Shown one piece after another: positions 9,141-17,465 of a stretch of DNA of 64,000 bases. Every line of letters begins with the position of its first letter. Position 1 is the stretch's first letter. The notes under the pieces were generated by a model. It had not been told where the DNA came from and searched no databases. It was given only the letters and a program-made list of their open reading frames with translations. The translations under genes and the position numbers were made by a program. The DNA is taken from assembly GCA_030432695.1 (NCBI GenBank), contig JAUILN010000003.1, positions 1 through 64,000 of the forward strand. Reading direction: 5' to 3'. Origin of the DNA: a bacterium (lineage in GTDB: Bacteria > Planctomycetota > UBA1135 > UBA2386).

Positions 9141-10238
9141 ATGAAACACTTTCGACTTCCCGTCTCATCCGGCCTGCTCGCGTTGCTCGCCGCCGCCGTC
9201 CCGAGCCTGCAGGCCCAGCCGCTGGTCCTGCCGCGCGGTGCGGCGACCGCCGACCAGCCCGGCCGCGCCGTCTTCGGCGAACCGTTGCCGCTGTCCCCGC
9301 TCGGCACCCGCCTGCATCAGATCCTGTTCGGAGCCGGCGAACTCGCCGGGCAGCCGGCCGCCACCTGGACGTCCCTGAGCCTGCGGCCCGACGCGATGGG
9401 CTATCCACAGGCCGACCCGGTCCGGCTGGTGGTCCAGCTCAGCTCGATCGGCCTGCCCGAGCCGGGCGCCATGGCGGCCCTCGATGCGCAGGCCAACCGC
9501 GGCAGCGACGCGACCCTGGTGGTCCGTCCGCGCGTGCTGCAGCTGCCGCCGGTCGCTCCGCGGCGCGACGGTCTGCCGCAGCCGGAGATCGTGATCCCGT
9601 TCGACGTGCCGTACCGCCATCCGGGTGCTGGTCACGGGCTCCTGGTCGAGATCGGCTGGGAACGGACGGTCACGGGTGCGACCGCGCCCGAGGTCTTCGA
9701 CGCGCTGCGCGTGCCGCGGCAGGACTGGGCCGTCGATCGCCAGGTCGTGGTGCGTGGCTGTGCGCCCGCCGGCCAGCTGTCGATCACCGCCGGCACCACT
9801 GCGGTGGCTCGAGACCTGTCGTTGGTGGTCGAGTACGCCGGCGCTGCGGTCGACCCCGGCAAGACCACGCTGTTCGCGCTCGGTGGTCTGGCCGCGAACC
9901 GACCGCTCGACGGCCTCGGCGCGCCGGGCTGCGTGCTGGGCCTCGTGCCGGATCTCTTCGTCGTGCCTTTCGACTACTCCGTGCCGACCGGCGGCCTGTT
10001 CTGGATGCCCTTCACTCTCGCCCGCGACCCGGCACTGCTGCAGACCGACCTTCTCGCCCAGGCCGTGGTGCTCGACCCGCTGGCGAACCCGCTCGGTCTG
10101 GTGGTCTCCGATGCGGTCGCGGCGCGCGTCGTCGCCGGCCCCGCCGCGCCGCGGGCCCAGTGGTTGACCTTCGTGGGTTCGTCCGCGCGCGCCGCTTCGG
10201 ACCAACTCGACCTCCTGCCGGTCGTCGTGCTGCGATGA
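9141..10238 (+). CDS. Secreted protein of unknown function with C-terminal GC module
   Basis: A 365-residue exported protein (signal peptide MKHFRLPVSSGLLALLAAAV, cleavage near LQAQ). The first two thirds are an all-beta region with no family I recognise (GTRLHQILFGAGELAG, TSLSLRPDAMGYPQADPVRL). From about residue 255 (LGAPGCVLGLVPDLFVVP) it resembles the shared C-terminal module, ending in a LARDPALLQTDLLAQAVVLD motif. Its TGA overlaps the ATG of the sigma-fusion gene (ATGA, 10235-10238), so the two are very probably translationally coupled and functionally linked. Confidence 0.8.
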   Translation: MKHFRLPVSSGLLALLAAAVPSLQAQPLVLPRGAATADQPGRAVFGEPLPLSPLGTRLHQILFGAGELAGQPAATWTSLSLRPDAMGYPQADPVRLVVQLSSIGLPEPGAMAALDAQANRGSDATLVVRPRVLQLPPVAPRRDGLPQPEIVIPFDVPYRHPGAGHGLLVEIGWERTVTGATAPEVFDALRVPRQDWAVDRQVVVRGCAPAGQLSITAGTTAVARDLSLVVEYAGAAVDPGKTTLFALGGLAANRPLDGLGAPGCVLGLVPDLFVVPFDYSVPTGGLFWMPFTLARDPALLQTDLLAQAVVLDPLANPLGLVVSDAVAARVVAGPAAPRAQWLTFVGSSARAASDQLDLLPVVVLR

Positions 10239-12700
10239 CGGGTGGAGACCGTTCGGCCGAGATCGACGCGGCGTTCACGCGCTTCTGCGCCGACGGTTCG
10301 CCCGAGAGCCTCGCCACGGTCTTCGAGGCGGTCGCCGGCTCGCTGCGCGACGAAGCGCGGCGGCTGGTGCGCGACCACGTGGTCGCCGAGGACCTGCTCC
10401 AGTCGACCTTCGTCGCGGCGATCGAGCTCCGGGACCGGTTCGACGCCGAGCGCGGCGGTGCGCGCGCCTGGCTGCGGGGACTGCTGCGCAACCGTGCGCT
10501 GCACGTGGTCCGCGACCGGCAGGTCGAACGGCGGCGCGCGGCACCCGGCTTCGAACTCGCCGAGGCGGCGCGTTCCGATGATCGTGGCGCGCGGCACCGG
10601 ATGGAGCTGGTCGAGCTGGTCCGCGAGGTCGAGGACGCGGTCGCTCGCCTGCCGGAGCCGTACGCGACCGCGGTGCGGCGTGTGGTCCTGCAGGGCGAGA
10701 GTCCGCAGCGCATCGCCGAGGAGACCGGGCAACCGCCGGCGACGGTGCGCAGCCATGTGCGGCGGGGGATCGAGCGACTGCGCCGGATGCTGCCCGCGGT
10801 CGCGTCGGCGCTGGCGCGGGCGATGGCCGGACGCGGCGTGGCGGCGGTCGGGGTCGCGGCGGTGCTGGTGATCGCCGGCCTGGTCTACCTGGCGCTGGCT
10901 GGCGGGATCGACCAGTCGACTCCGGAAGGCGGGGCGCGTCGCGCTCCCCTGACGGCGCTCGAGGGCGCTGCCGGCCGCGAGGCATCCTCCGCGGCGGGCG
11001 AGCGCCAGCTCGTCGAGTCCACGCAGCTCGCCACGCCCCCTCTGCTCGACCCGTCTTCGGAGCTCCGGCCGGGCGCCGGTTGGTCGCTGGTTCGCGCCGC
11101 CGACCGCACGCCGCTGGCCGACATGCCGGTGCTCTGGGATGCGGGTGCCGCCGGCAGTGGGGTCGTGCGCAGCGACGACGCCGGCCGGCTCGCGACCACC
11201 GGCCTGCCACCGTTCGACGCCCTGCGCCTGCCCTGGGCGCGGCTCGAGGTGACGGGTGACGAGGTGGCCGCGGCGCCGATCCTGGTGCCGCCGGGCTTCC
11301 GGCTGGTCGGGCAGGTGGTCGACGCCGCCGGCCGTGCGGTGCCCGGCGCCGTCGTGCACTGGCTCGATCCCGACGCGCCGCGCGCCGCGCCGCTGATCCT
11401 GGCGCGGGCCGACGGCGCGGGCCGCTTCGAGGTGCCGGACCTGGCGGCGTCGTGCGTGCATCGACTCGTGGTCCTGGCGCCCGGACTCGCGCCCTCGCTT
11501 GCTCTCGGCGACGTCGCGTTCGACGCGCACGAGGTCGCTGGCTCGACCGGTGAGGTGGTGGAGCGCTCGTTCGAGATGTCGGCGCTGCGTGGCGAGTCGA
11601 CCACTCTGGGCGCCGACCCTCTCGGAGTTCTGCGCGCGACGTCTGCCGATGGGCCGGCGATCGTCCTGGACCTGCCCGCGGGTCTGACACCCGACCTCCG
11701 GGGCTGGTCGATCGCGTTCTTCGATCCTGGCGACGACGTGGTGCTCGCGGCGGGGCGCTGCTCCGCCGTCTCGGTCGACGGCCTGTCGGGTGAGCTGTCG
11801 GGTCCTCTGTGCGCGGTCGTGTTCCCGCCGGCGGTCGGCACGGTCGCAGTCGGCTCGCGGCCACTGTCGCGTCGGCCGTGTTCGCGTCGCGTCCCCCTGC
11901 TGCGCGATGGCGACGGCTACCGACTGAGCTTCCGCACCGACGACCTGCCGAGCTGCTGGCTCGACATCGTCACCGCCCCGCGCGACGCGACCGTCGTGGT
12001 CCTCGACGACGCGGGTCATCCGACCATCGTCCTCGAGCGCGGCGGCGCAGTGGTCGGCCCGCTCCCGCCCGGTCGCTACACGTTGGCGGTGCAGCGCCCC
12101 GCCGATGGACTGTGGCTGCATCGCGGACCGTTCGAGTTGCGGGAGGCCGGGACGCGCGCAGCGGTTGCGGTTGGCGAGATCGATGGCGTCGCGGCCGTGA
12201 CCTTCCGTCCACCGCCCGGCGTCGATGCGCGTGATCTCACGATCCACGTCTCGGCCGGCGGCGCACCGATGCTCGCCCGGCCGGAGGTCGTCGACGACGG
12301 CCTCACGCTGCGGTTGGTCCCGGGGGACTACATGCTCCACTGGCGCGCACCGGGTTTCGCAGCCCACGGGTGGCCGCTCGCGGTGGAACCCGGGCGGCGC
12401 AACGTGCAACTCGCCGGCGTGCCCGGTGAGAACGTCGCGCTCGAGATCACCTTCGAGCCCGGCCGCCGACCGCGTGACGGCCGCGTCTCGGCCGACCTGC
12501 AACTCGTCGACGCCGGCACCGGGGCGATCGTCTGGCGTGAGCGGATCAGCGAGTCGCTCGACGACCGGGGAGCGGTGCTCCTGCAGCGTCGCTTCGAGCC
12601 GGGCACCTACCGGCTGCGGGTCGTCGAGCGACGTGGGGCGACCGGACTGGTCGAGCTGCGGGTGCCGTCCGACGAAGGGCTGCGGATCGGGTTGCGGTAG
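10235..12700 (+). CDS. ECF-type sigma factor fused to a transmembrane segment and extracytoplasmic beta domains
   Basis: An 821-residue fusion. Residues about 12-185 are an ECF sigma-70 factor: region 2 (DHVVAEDLLQSTFVAAIEL, near 45-65; later WLRGLLRNRALHVVRDRQVE) and region 4 helix-turn-helix (PQRIAEETGQPPATVRSHVR, about 156-176). A single hydrophobic helix follows (VAAVLVIAGLVYLALAGG, about 205-222), then about 600 residues of beta-rich domains with carboxypeptidase-regulatory-like units (LVGQVVDAAGRAVPGAVVHW). Topology therefore puts the sigma factor inside and the long tail outside. Planctomycete ECF factors with C-terminal extensions are known as a class; what this one senses is not visible. 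No separate anti-sigma gene is adjacent, and the upstream overlap is with a secreted protein. Confidence 0.9.
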   Translation: MTGGDRSAEIDAAFTRFCADGSPESLATVFEAVAGSLRDEARRLVRDHVVAEDLLQSTFVAAIELRDRFDAERGGARAWLRGLLRNRALHVVRDRQVERRRAAPGFELAEAARSDDRGARHRMELVELVREVEDAVARLPEPYATAVRRVVLQGESPQRIAEETGQPPATVRSHVRRGIERLRRMLPAVASALARAMAGRGVAAVGVAAVLVIAGLVYLALAGGIDQSTPEGGARRAPLTALEGAAGREASSAAGERQLVESTQLATPPLLDPSSELRPGAGWSLVRAADRTPLADMPVLWDAGAAGSGVVRSDDAGRLATTGLPPFDALRLPWARLEVTGDEVAAAPILVPPGFRLVGQVVDAAGRAVPGAVVHWLDPDAPRAAPLILARADGAGRFEVPDLAASCVHRLVVLAPGLAPSLALGDVAFDAHEVAGSTGEVVERSFEMSALRGESTTLGADPLGVLRATSADGPAIVLDLPAGLTPDLRGWSIAFFDPGDDVVLAAGRCSAVSVDGLSGELSGPLCAVVFPPAVGTVAVGSRPLSRRPCSRRVPLLRDGDGYRLSFRTDDLPSCWLDIVTAPRDATVVVLDDAGHPTIVLERGGAVVGPLPPGRYTLAVQRPADGLWLHRGPFELREAGTRAAVAVGEIDGVAAVTFRPPPGVDARDLTIHVSAGGAPMLARPEVVDDGLTLRLVPGDYMLHWRAPGFAAHGWPLAVEPGRRNVQLAGVPGENVALEITFEPGRRPRDGRVSADLQLVDAGTGAIVWRERISESLDDRGAVLLQRRFEPGTYRLRVVERRGATGLVELRVPSDEGLRIGLR

Positions 12701-12703
12701 CCG

Positions 12704-14152
12704 TCACACCCACGGGTAGACGTTCACCGACTGGATCACGACGGTCGAGCCCGCGGGCACCGGCAGTTGCCAGGTCGCATTGCCGCCGACGAAGCGCACG
12801 GTCGGGGTGAAGACCTGCCGCTGGCCGTTGACCGTGGCGATCACCATCGTCTGCTGCGGGCCGTTCAGCGGGCCACCTCCGGCCGGGGACACGTTGTCGA
12901 AGTTCACGACGTCGACCCCGCGAGCCGAGGTGAGCCGATAGCCATTGGCCGCGGCATTGGCGGTCAGCCGGGTCGTGACCCAGGCGATGCGGATGTCGCT
13001 CTCGAGCGGGTTGGTGACCTGCCAGGAGTCGTTCGTCGCCGGTGACGGCGGCACCACGGCCTGCAGCGCCAGCTCGATGCCACCTGCGTCGGGCGGGATC
13101 GGCAGGGCCATGCTCGAGCTGCCGAGCGGATCGGCGGGCGGCAGGATGCCGAGGACGAAGTCGGGGAGGATGTCGAGCGTGAGGCCCGGGATCGAGACCG
13201 GCTGCGGGTCGGCGAAGCTGCACAGCACCCAGGGGCTGGTGCCGGGGACGATTCCGGAGGTGCCGACGATGCACAGCTCGCCCTCGAACATCGGCGTGTG
13301 GGTCAGGGTCGGCAGCGGGAGCAGCGAGGGGTCGAAGCACTGCACCGCGTCGAGGTCGTCGCTCGGCAAGAGGCCGAGGAGATCGGCGTCGCACCACGGG
13401 AACGGGCCGTTGCAGAACAGGCCGGCGCCGCCGAGGGCGGGGAAGAGCTGCGCGGTGGGCGAGCTGGCGGTCAGCGAGAACAGGATGCCGGCGGGGCCGA
13501 CCGACAGCGCGTCGATGTCGTCGCTGGCGTCGAGGCCGAGTTCGTCGAACAGCAGGAAGGGCCCTGGCTGTGCACCAGGTGCGGGAACCCACAGCACGTC
13601 GGCCGGGTGGCAGTGCATGAGCTGTGCGGTGGCCGGGTCGACCGAGAAGAACAGCGGGTAGCGGGCGGTGTGGGGGAGCGCGCCGAGCAGGGCGTCGAGG
13701 TCGGAGGCCGGCGACAGGCCGGAGCCGTCGAGGTCGAGCTGCGGTTGGCGCGGGCCGCTCTGCAAGTCGAGGAGGAACAGGTCGCTCGCGGCGCCATTGC
13801 CGAGCACCTGCTGGCGCACGGCGTTGGCAGCGCCCTGGCTCCGGCGGTCGACGCTGAAGCGCAGCGCGGTGGGGCGGGCGTCGGGACGCGCGGCGTCGAA
13901 CAGCTCGATGCCGGTCGAGAGGGCATCGACGTTGCCGAAGTCTGGCACGCCGAGGCTGCCGGCCTGGAAGAACACGGCGAGCGAGCCGTCGAGGGCCACC
14001 GCAGCGCCGGGGCTCTGCGCGCCGCACTCCGGCGAGCGCGGGTCGAAGCTGCCGAAGGCGGTGGGGGCCTGGGCATGGACATGGGCGACGCCGAAGCCCA
14101 CGGCGACGAGGCTGGCGGCGAGCTGGACGGTGTGGCGGATCGAGGCGTTCAT
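12704..14152 (-). CDS. Secreted protein with repeated DxDAL units
   Basis: A 482-residue exported protein (signal peptide to about VHAQ, residue 28). Four loosely repeated units contain an acidic DxDAL motif, most followed by a beta strand (NVDALSTG, SDLDALLGALP with LFFSVD, DDIDALSVGP with ILFSL, DDLDAVQCFDPS), roughly 60-70 residues apart. The last 150 residues are beta-rich (SDIRIAWVTTRLT, TWQLPVPAGSTVVIQSVNV). No family name is secure. It ends three bases from the convergent sigma-fusion gene; the 130 bases between its start and the divergent gene at 14283 should hold both promoters. Confidence 0.75.
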   Translation of the reverse strand: MNASIRHTVQLAASLVAVGFGVAHVHAQAPTAFGSFDPRSPECGAQSPGAAVALDGSLAVFFQAGSLGVPDFGNVDALSTGIELFDAARPDARPTALRFSVDRRSQGAANAVRQQVLGNGAASDLFLLDLQSGPRQPQLDLDGSGLSPASDLDALLGALPHTARYPLFFSVDPATAQLMHCHPADVLWVPAPGAQPGPFLLFDELGLDASDDIDALSVGPAGILFSLTASSPTAQLFPALGGAGLFCNGPFPWCDADLLGLLPSDDLDAVQCFDPSLLPLPTLTHTPMFEGELCIVGTSGIVPGTSPWVLCSFADPQPVSIPGLTLDILPDFVLGILPPADPLGSSSMALPIPPDAGGIELALQAVVPPSPATNDSWQVTNPLESDIRIAWVTTRLTANAAANGYRLTSARGVDVVNFDNVSPAGGGPLNGPQQTMVIATVNGQRQVFTPTVRFVGGNATWQLPVPAGSTVVIQSVNVYPWV

Positions 14153-14282
14153 GGACTTCTCCGGGTCGGTGGATCGCGGGTTCACCACCTCCCGCGGAAA
14201 GCCACCCCGCGATGTGCCTGGAATCCGCTCGGAAACCCGTTCCCGGTCAACCCGCCGGCATCGAACTGCCGATGACCAGGGG

Positions 14283-15476
14283 GTGATCCCCCTCACGCTG
14301 GCAGCCCCCCTCGCGGCGCTCTGTGCGCTCGCCCCCGTTCCGCAGGAGCGGGGACCGCAGGATCCACGCGATGCGAAGTCCCTACCCACGCCGCAGCTCT
14401 CGGTGGTGACCGGTGCGCTCCGTGGCACGCTGGTCCACACCGGCCGGCTCGGCTACGGCGACGGTGGCTTGGAGGAGGCCGCGCCGGGCACCACGCTCGA
14501 GAACCTCGGCGACGGCTACCGCACCCCGGGTGGTGCGCGGGTCCGTGCGCGGCACGTCGGTCTGCAGGTCGCTTGTCCGAACGGCATGGACCTGGCGATC
14601 GACGACCGCGGCTCTGTGGTGCTGCGCGACGGCTCGCGCACCCGCGAGCACCCGCGCGGCGTGCGGCTGTGGCTGACCGATGGCTCGTTCGTCGAGGCGC
14701 TGGTGGACCGGCGCCGCGACGAGCCGCTGCGACGGGTCCGCGTCGGCGACGGGATCTCCAGGCCCGTCGTGTTCTGGAAGGGGCGCGACGGCGACAAGGT
14801 CCGCGAGCGCGAGGAACAGGGCGCCGACGACCTGCTGGTGCTCGGCGACGGACGGGCGATCTACCGCGCCGTGGCGATCGGACCGTTCCTGGTCCTCGAG
14901 CGGGTGCTCGCGCCGCGCGCGCTGCTGCAGGACCGCACGCCCCACGCGGTCGAGCCCCTGCCCGAGCGCGCCGTCGTGTTGCTCGGCGACGTGCTGGCGA
15001 TCGGCCAGCTCCGCGTCGGCCAGCACGCCCGCGTCGAGGCTGCCAATCGGCCCGAGCTGTTCCAGCGCGCCGAGGCCCTGTCCGGTCTGACCCAACGGAT
15101 CCTGCCGCCTGGCCAGCGTTTCGTCCGTCCGGAGACCGGCCGCGAGGAACCGATCGTGGCGGTCGGCGCCGGCTTCCGCCTCGAGGTCCGTACCGAGATC
15201 GGTCGGCCGCTGGCGGTGAACCTGTGGGCACCGAACCAGGACGCGCCGATCCTCGAGTGGAGCTACACCAACGAGACCATCGTCCACCTGATCACGGTGG
15301 AGAGCGATCAGCGGGCCCACTACGCGATGCAGGGGCTGCGGCTCGGCAGTCTCGGCCGGCGGACCTTGCCCTACCCCACCACCTCGACCGTGCAGGGCCG
15401 CGCGCGCCGCGTCATCCACGACCTGGAAGGTCCGCCGCTCGAGATCGCGACGACGCCCGCATCCGCCGGACGGTGA
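14283..15476 (+). CDS. Probable secreted beta-rich protein, unknown function
   Basis: A 397-residue protein from GTG 14283, preceded by an AGGGG stretch. The N-terminus (IPLTLAAPLAALCALAPVP) is a short hydrophobic segment compatible with export. The body has many short beta strands (VVLRDGSRTREHPRGVRLWL, AIYRAVAIGPFLVLERVLAP) and a final strand pair. I recognise no family and no catalytic motif. It runs divergently from the DxDAL protein and is followed after 32 bases by the DUF4003 gene, possibly in the same transcript. Confidence 0.7.
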   Translation: MIPLTLAAPLAALCALAPVPQERGPQDPRDAKSLPTPQLSVVTGALRGTLVHTGRLGYGDGGLEEAAPGTTLENLGDGYRTPGGARVRARHVGLQVACPNGMDLAIDDRGSVVLRDGSRTREHPRGVRLWLTDGSFVEALVDRRRDEPLRRVRVGDGISRPVVFWKGRDGDKVREREEQGADDLLVLGDGRAIYRAVAIGPFLVLERVLAPRALLQDRTPHAVEPLPERAVVLLGDVLAIGQLRVGQHARVEAANRPELFQRAEALSGLTQRILPPGQRFVRPETGREEPIVAVGAGFRLEVRTEIGRPLAVNLWAPNQDAPILEWSYTNETIVHLITVESDQRAHYAMQGLRLGSLGRRTLPYPTTSTVQGRARRVIHDLEGPPLEIATTPASAGR

Positions 15477-15508
15477 AGATCGAGCGCCGGTGCGGGTAGG
15501 CTCGCGCC

Positions 15509-16480
15509 GTGACCGCCTCCCGATCCGTTGCCCTGTCCCGCTACCTCGAACTCGCCCGCGCTCTGGAGTCGCAGCGACGCTGGTTCCAGCAGTCGATGAC
15601 CCGGCGCTACGCCTCGCTGCTGCTGGCCGGTGTCGACGGCTCGCCGCGCGAGATCGCCACCCGGGTCGCCGATGTCGCCGGGCAGCTCCGCACTGGCGCG
15701 CGCTGGTTCAGCGTGCTGCGCGGCGAGCTGCGGTTCCTGGTCGCGGCACTGTTGGTGCGCGAAGACCTCGGCGTGCCGCAGTTCCGCGGCGAGATCGAGA
15801 CGATCCGCGCCGGGCTCAGGAGCATGAAGCTGCGCCGCGGCGAGGCCGGCGAGATCGGCGCGGCCCTGCTGATGCGGATCGCGACCGGCGCGATGCCGGG
15901 CGAGCAGCAGCTGCGGCGGTTCCGGGATGCCTACGACCGGATGCGCCGCGACCATTACTGGCTCACCGGCGTCGACGACTACCCGGCCTGTGCCCTGTTC
16001 GCGGTCAGCGACCAGTCGATCCATACCGCCATGCGCCGCGTCGAGGCGATCTACCAACGCCTCGTCGAAGGGGGCGTCGGGCGCGGTGGCAAGACCCAGC
16101 TGGTGAGTCACCTGCTGTGCTTCGGGCCCGGCAGCGACGAGCAGGTCACGCGCCGCTTCCTGGCGTTGCGTACCCGCTTCGCCGCCGAGGGCGTCGCGAT
16201 GTGGCGGACCGACTACGACGAACTCGGTCTGCTGGCCTTCCTCGACGGACCGTCGGTCTCCGACGTGGTGCGCACCGTGATCGACCACCGCCGCGCGGTC
16301 CGCACCCTGCGCCCCAAGCCCGGCCCGGTGGAGTCGTTCTCGCTGGCGACCGGCACCGCGTTCACGGAGCTGGCGGGGCGCGACGGCGAGCTGCTGCGCG
16401 ACGCGCAGGTGCTGGTGCAGGTCCAGGAGATCTTCACCCAGCAGCAGGCGGCTGCTGCGGGTGGTGCGGGCGCGGCGTGA
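15509..16480 (+). CDS. DUF4003-like protein
   Basis: A 323-residue soluble, mainly helical protein. Several features match what I recall of the DUF4003 family: an early RWFQQSMTRRYASLLLAG helix, then HYWLTGVDDYPACALFAV, IYQRLVEGGVGRGGKTQLVSH and a LGLLAFLDGP helix, in that order and at family length. The biochemical role of that family is not established to my knowledge. Start is GTG 15509; no ATG lies upstream in frame near it. It converges on the following minus-strand operon with a 10-base gap. Confidence 0.65.
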   Translation: MTASRSVALSRYLELARALESQRRWFQQSMTRRYASLLLAGVDGSPREIATRVADVAGQLRTGARWFSVLRGELRFLVAALLVREDLGVPQFRGEIETIRAGLRSMKLRRGEAGEIGAALLMRIATGAMPGEQQLRRFRDAYDRMRRDHYWLTGVDDYPACALFAVSDQSIHTAMRRVEAIYQRLVEGGVGRGGKTQLVSHLLCFGPGSDEQVTRRFLALRTRFAAEGVAMWRTDYDELGLLAFLDGPSVSDVVRTVIDHRRAVRTLRPKPGPVESFSLATGTAFTELAGRDGELLRDAQVLVQVQEIFTQQQAAAAGGAGAA

Positions 16481-16490
16481 TCCGGTCGGC

Positions 16491-17465
16491 TCAGCGGTTC
16501 TTCTTCTCGAGCACCTGCAGCGCCCGCCGCGAACCGTGGGCCCGCAGCGCTGCGTCGATCGCGGGCGAGGGGCCGAGCTGCTCGCGCATCCGCAGCAGCC
16601 GGGTCAAAGCCGCCTCGGTGCGGGTCGCGCCGAGCGTGTGCAACACGCGGTCGCGCATCGTGCCGCGCGCGGTCTCGAGGAACGGCGCCAGCATCGCGTC
16701 GGCCTCCTCGCCGTGCACGTGGGCGGCGAGCCGACCGAGCACGTCGCAGAACGCCGGGTCCTTGCACTCGCCGAGCGACAGCAACAGCGCGCGCACCGCG
16801 CCGTCGGCACCCGACTCGACCGCCAGCGACGCCAGCGCGATCTTCACCGGCAGGTCGTCGTTCTCGCCGACCGCCGCCAGCAGGATGCCCTCGCGTTCCA
16901 CCGTGGTGAGTTCACCGCGCAGCACCGGGCTCTCGCGCAGTGCCTGGGTGGCCTCGAGGCGGGCGGGGCCCGGGGCTCGCAGCGCGATCGGCACCAGGCG
17001 GTCGGCGGTGCGGGCCGGGCCGGCGCCGTCGCGCGAGGCGACCATCACCTCGACGAACTCGCGCAGCGAGCGCCACGCCGGAGAGTCGTCGACCAGCGGC
17101 TGGTCGCCGCGGTAGCCGGTCGGACGCCACGCCGGCCGCAGGCGCTCGGGGATCTCGGCGCCGCGGTCGGGCACCAGGCACAGGAGACGTGCGGGGCCGG
17201 GGCGGGCGTCGGCCGGCGCGGGTCCGTCGGCGACCTGCTTGCGGACCACCATCGAGAACGTGGCGCCCGGATTGCCGAGCAACGTCTCGATCGTCTCGAA
17301 GCGGTGCACGAACAGCTCGTTGCCGAGCGGCTGGATACCCACCTGCCGCGCGATGCACACGTGCTCGGCGCTGGCGAGGCCGCGGCGCAGGTCCTGGGCC
17401 ACGAGGGGGGCGGTGAGGGCCGCGGCGAGGGCGGCGACCGTCAGGAGTCGTGGTGGGGCCATCAT
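16491..17465 (-). CDS. Secreted protein with HEAT-like C-terminal helices
   Basis: A 324-residue exported protein (signal peptide MMAPPRLLTVAALAAALTAP, cleavage near LVAQ). The middle part is mixed alpha/beta with Cys pairs (VCIARQ, LLCLVPD); from about residue 195 it is made of repeated helical pairs (LRESPVLRGELTTVEREGIL, VKIALASLAVESGADGAVRA, GEEADAMLAPFLETARG) that look like HEAT repeats. No enzyme motif. Its ATG overlaps the TGA of the upstream lipoprotein peptidase gene (ATGA), so it is probably made with it and may be its partner. Confidence 0.7.
   Translation of the reverse strand: MMAPPRLLTVAALAAALTAPLVAQDLRRGLASAEHVCIARQVGIQPLGNELFVHRFETIETLLGNPGATFSMVVRKQVADGPAPADARPGPARLLCLVPDRGAEIPERLRPAWRPTGYRGDQPLVDDSPAWRSLREFVEVMVASRDGAGPARTADRLVPIALRAPGPARLEATQALRESPVLRGELTTVEREGILLAAVGENDDLPVKIALASLAVESGADGAVRALLLSLGECKDPAFCDVLGRLAAHVHGEEADAMLAPFLETARGTMRDRVLHTLGATRTEAALTRLLRMREQLGPSPAIDAALRAHGSRRALQVLEKKNR

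Noticed and set aside
10235..12700. Peptidase activity of the CarboxypepD-like units
   Set aside because: These are regulatory beta-sandwich domains without the zinc carboxypeptidase core; no HxxE...H set is seen.
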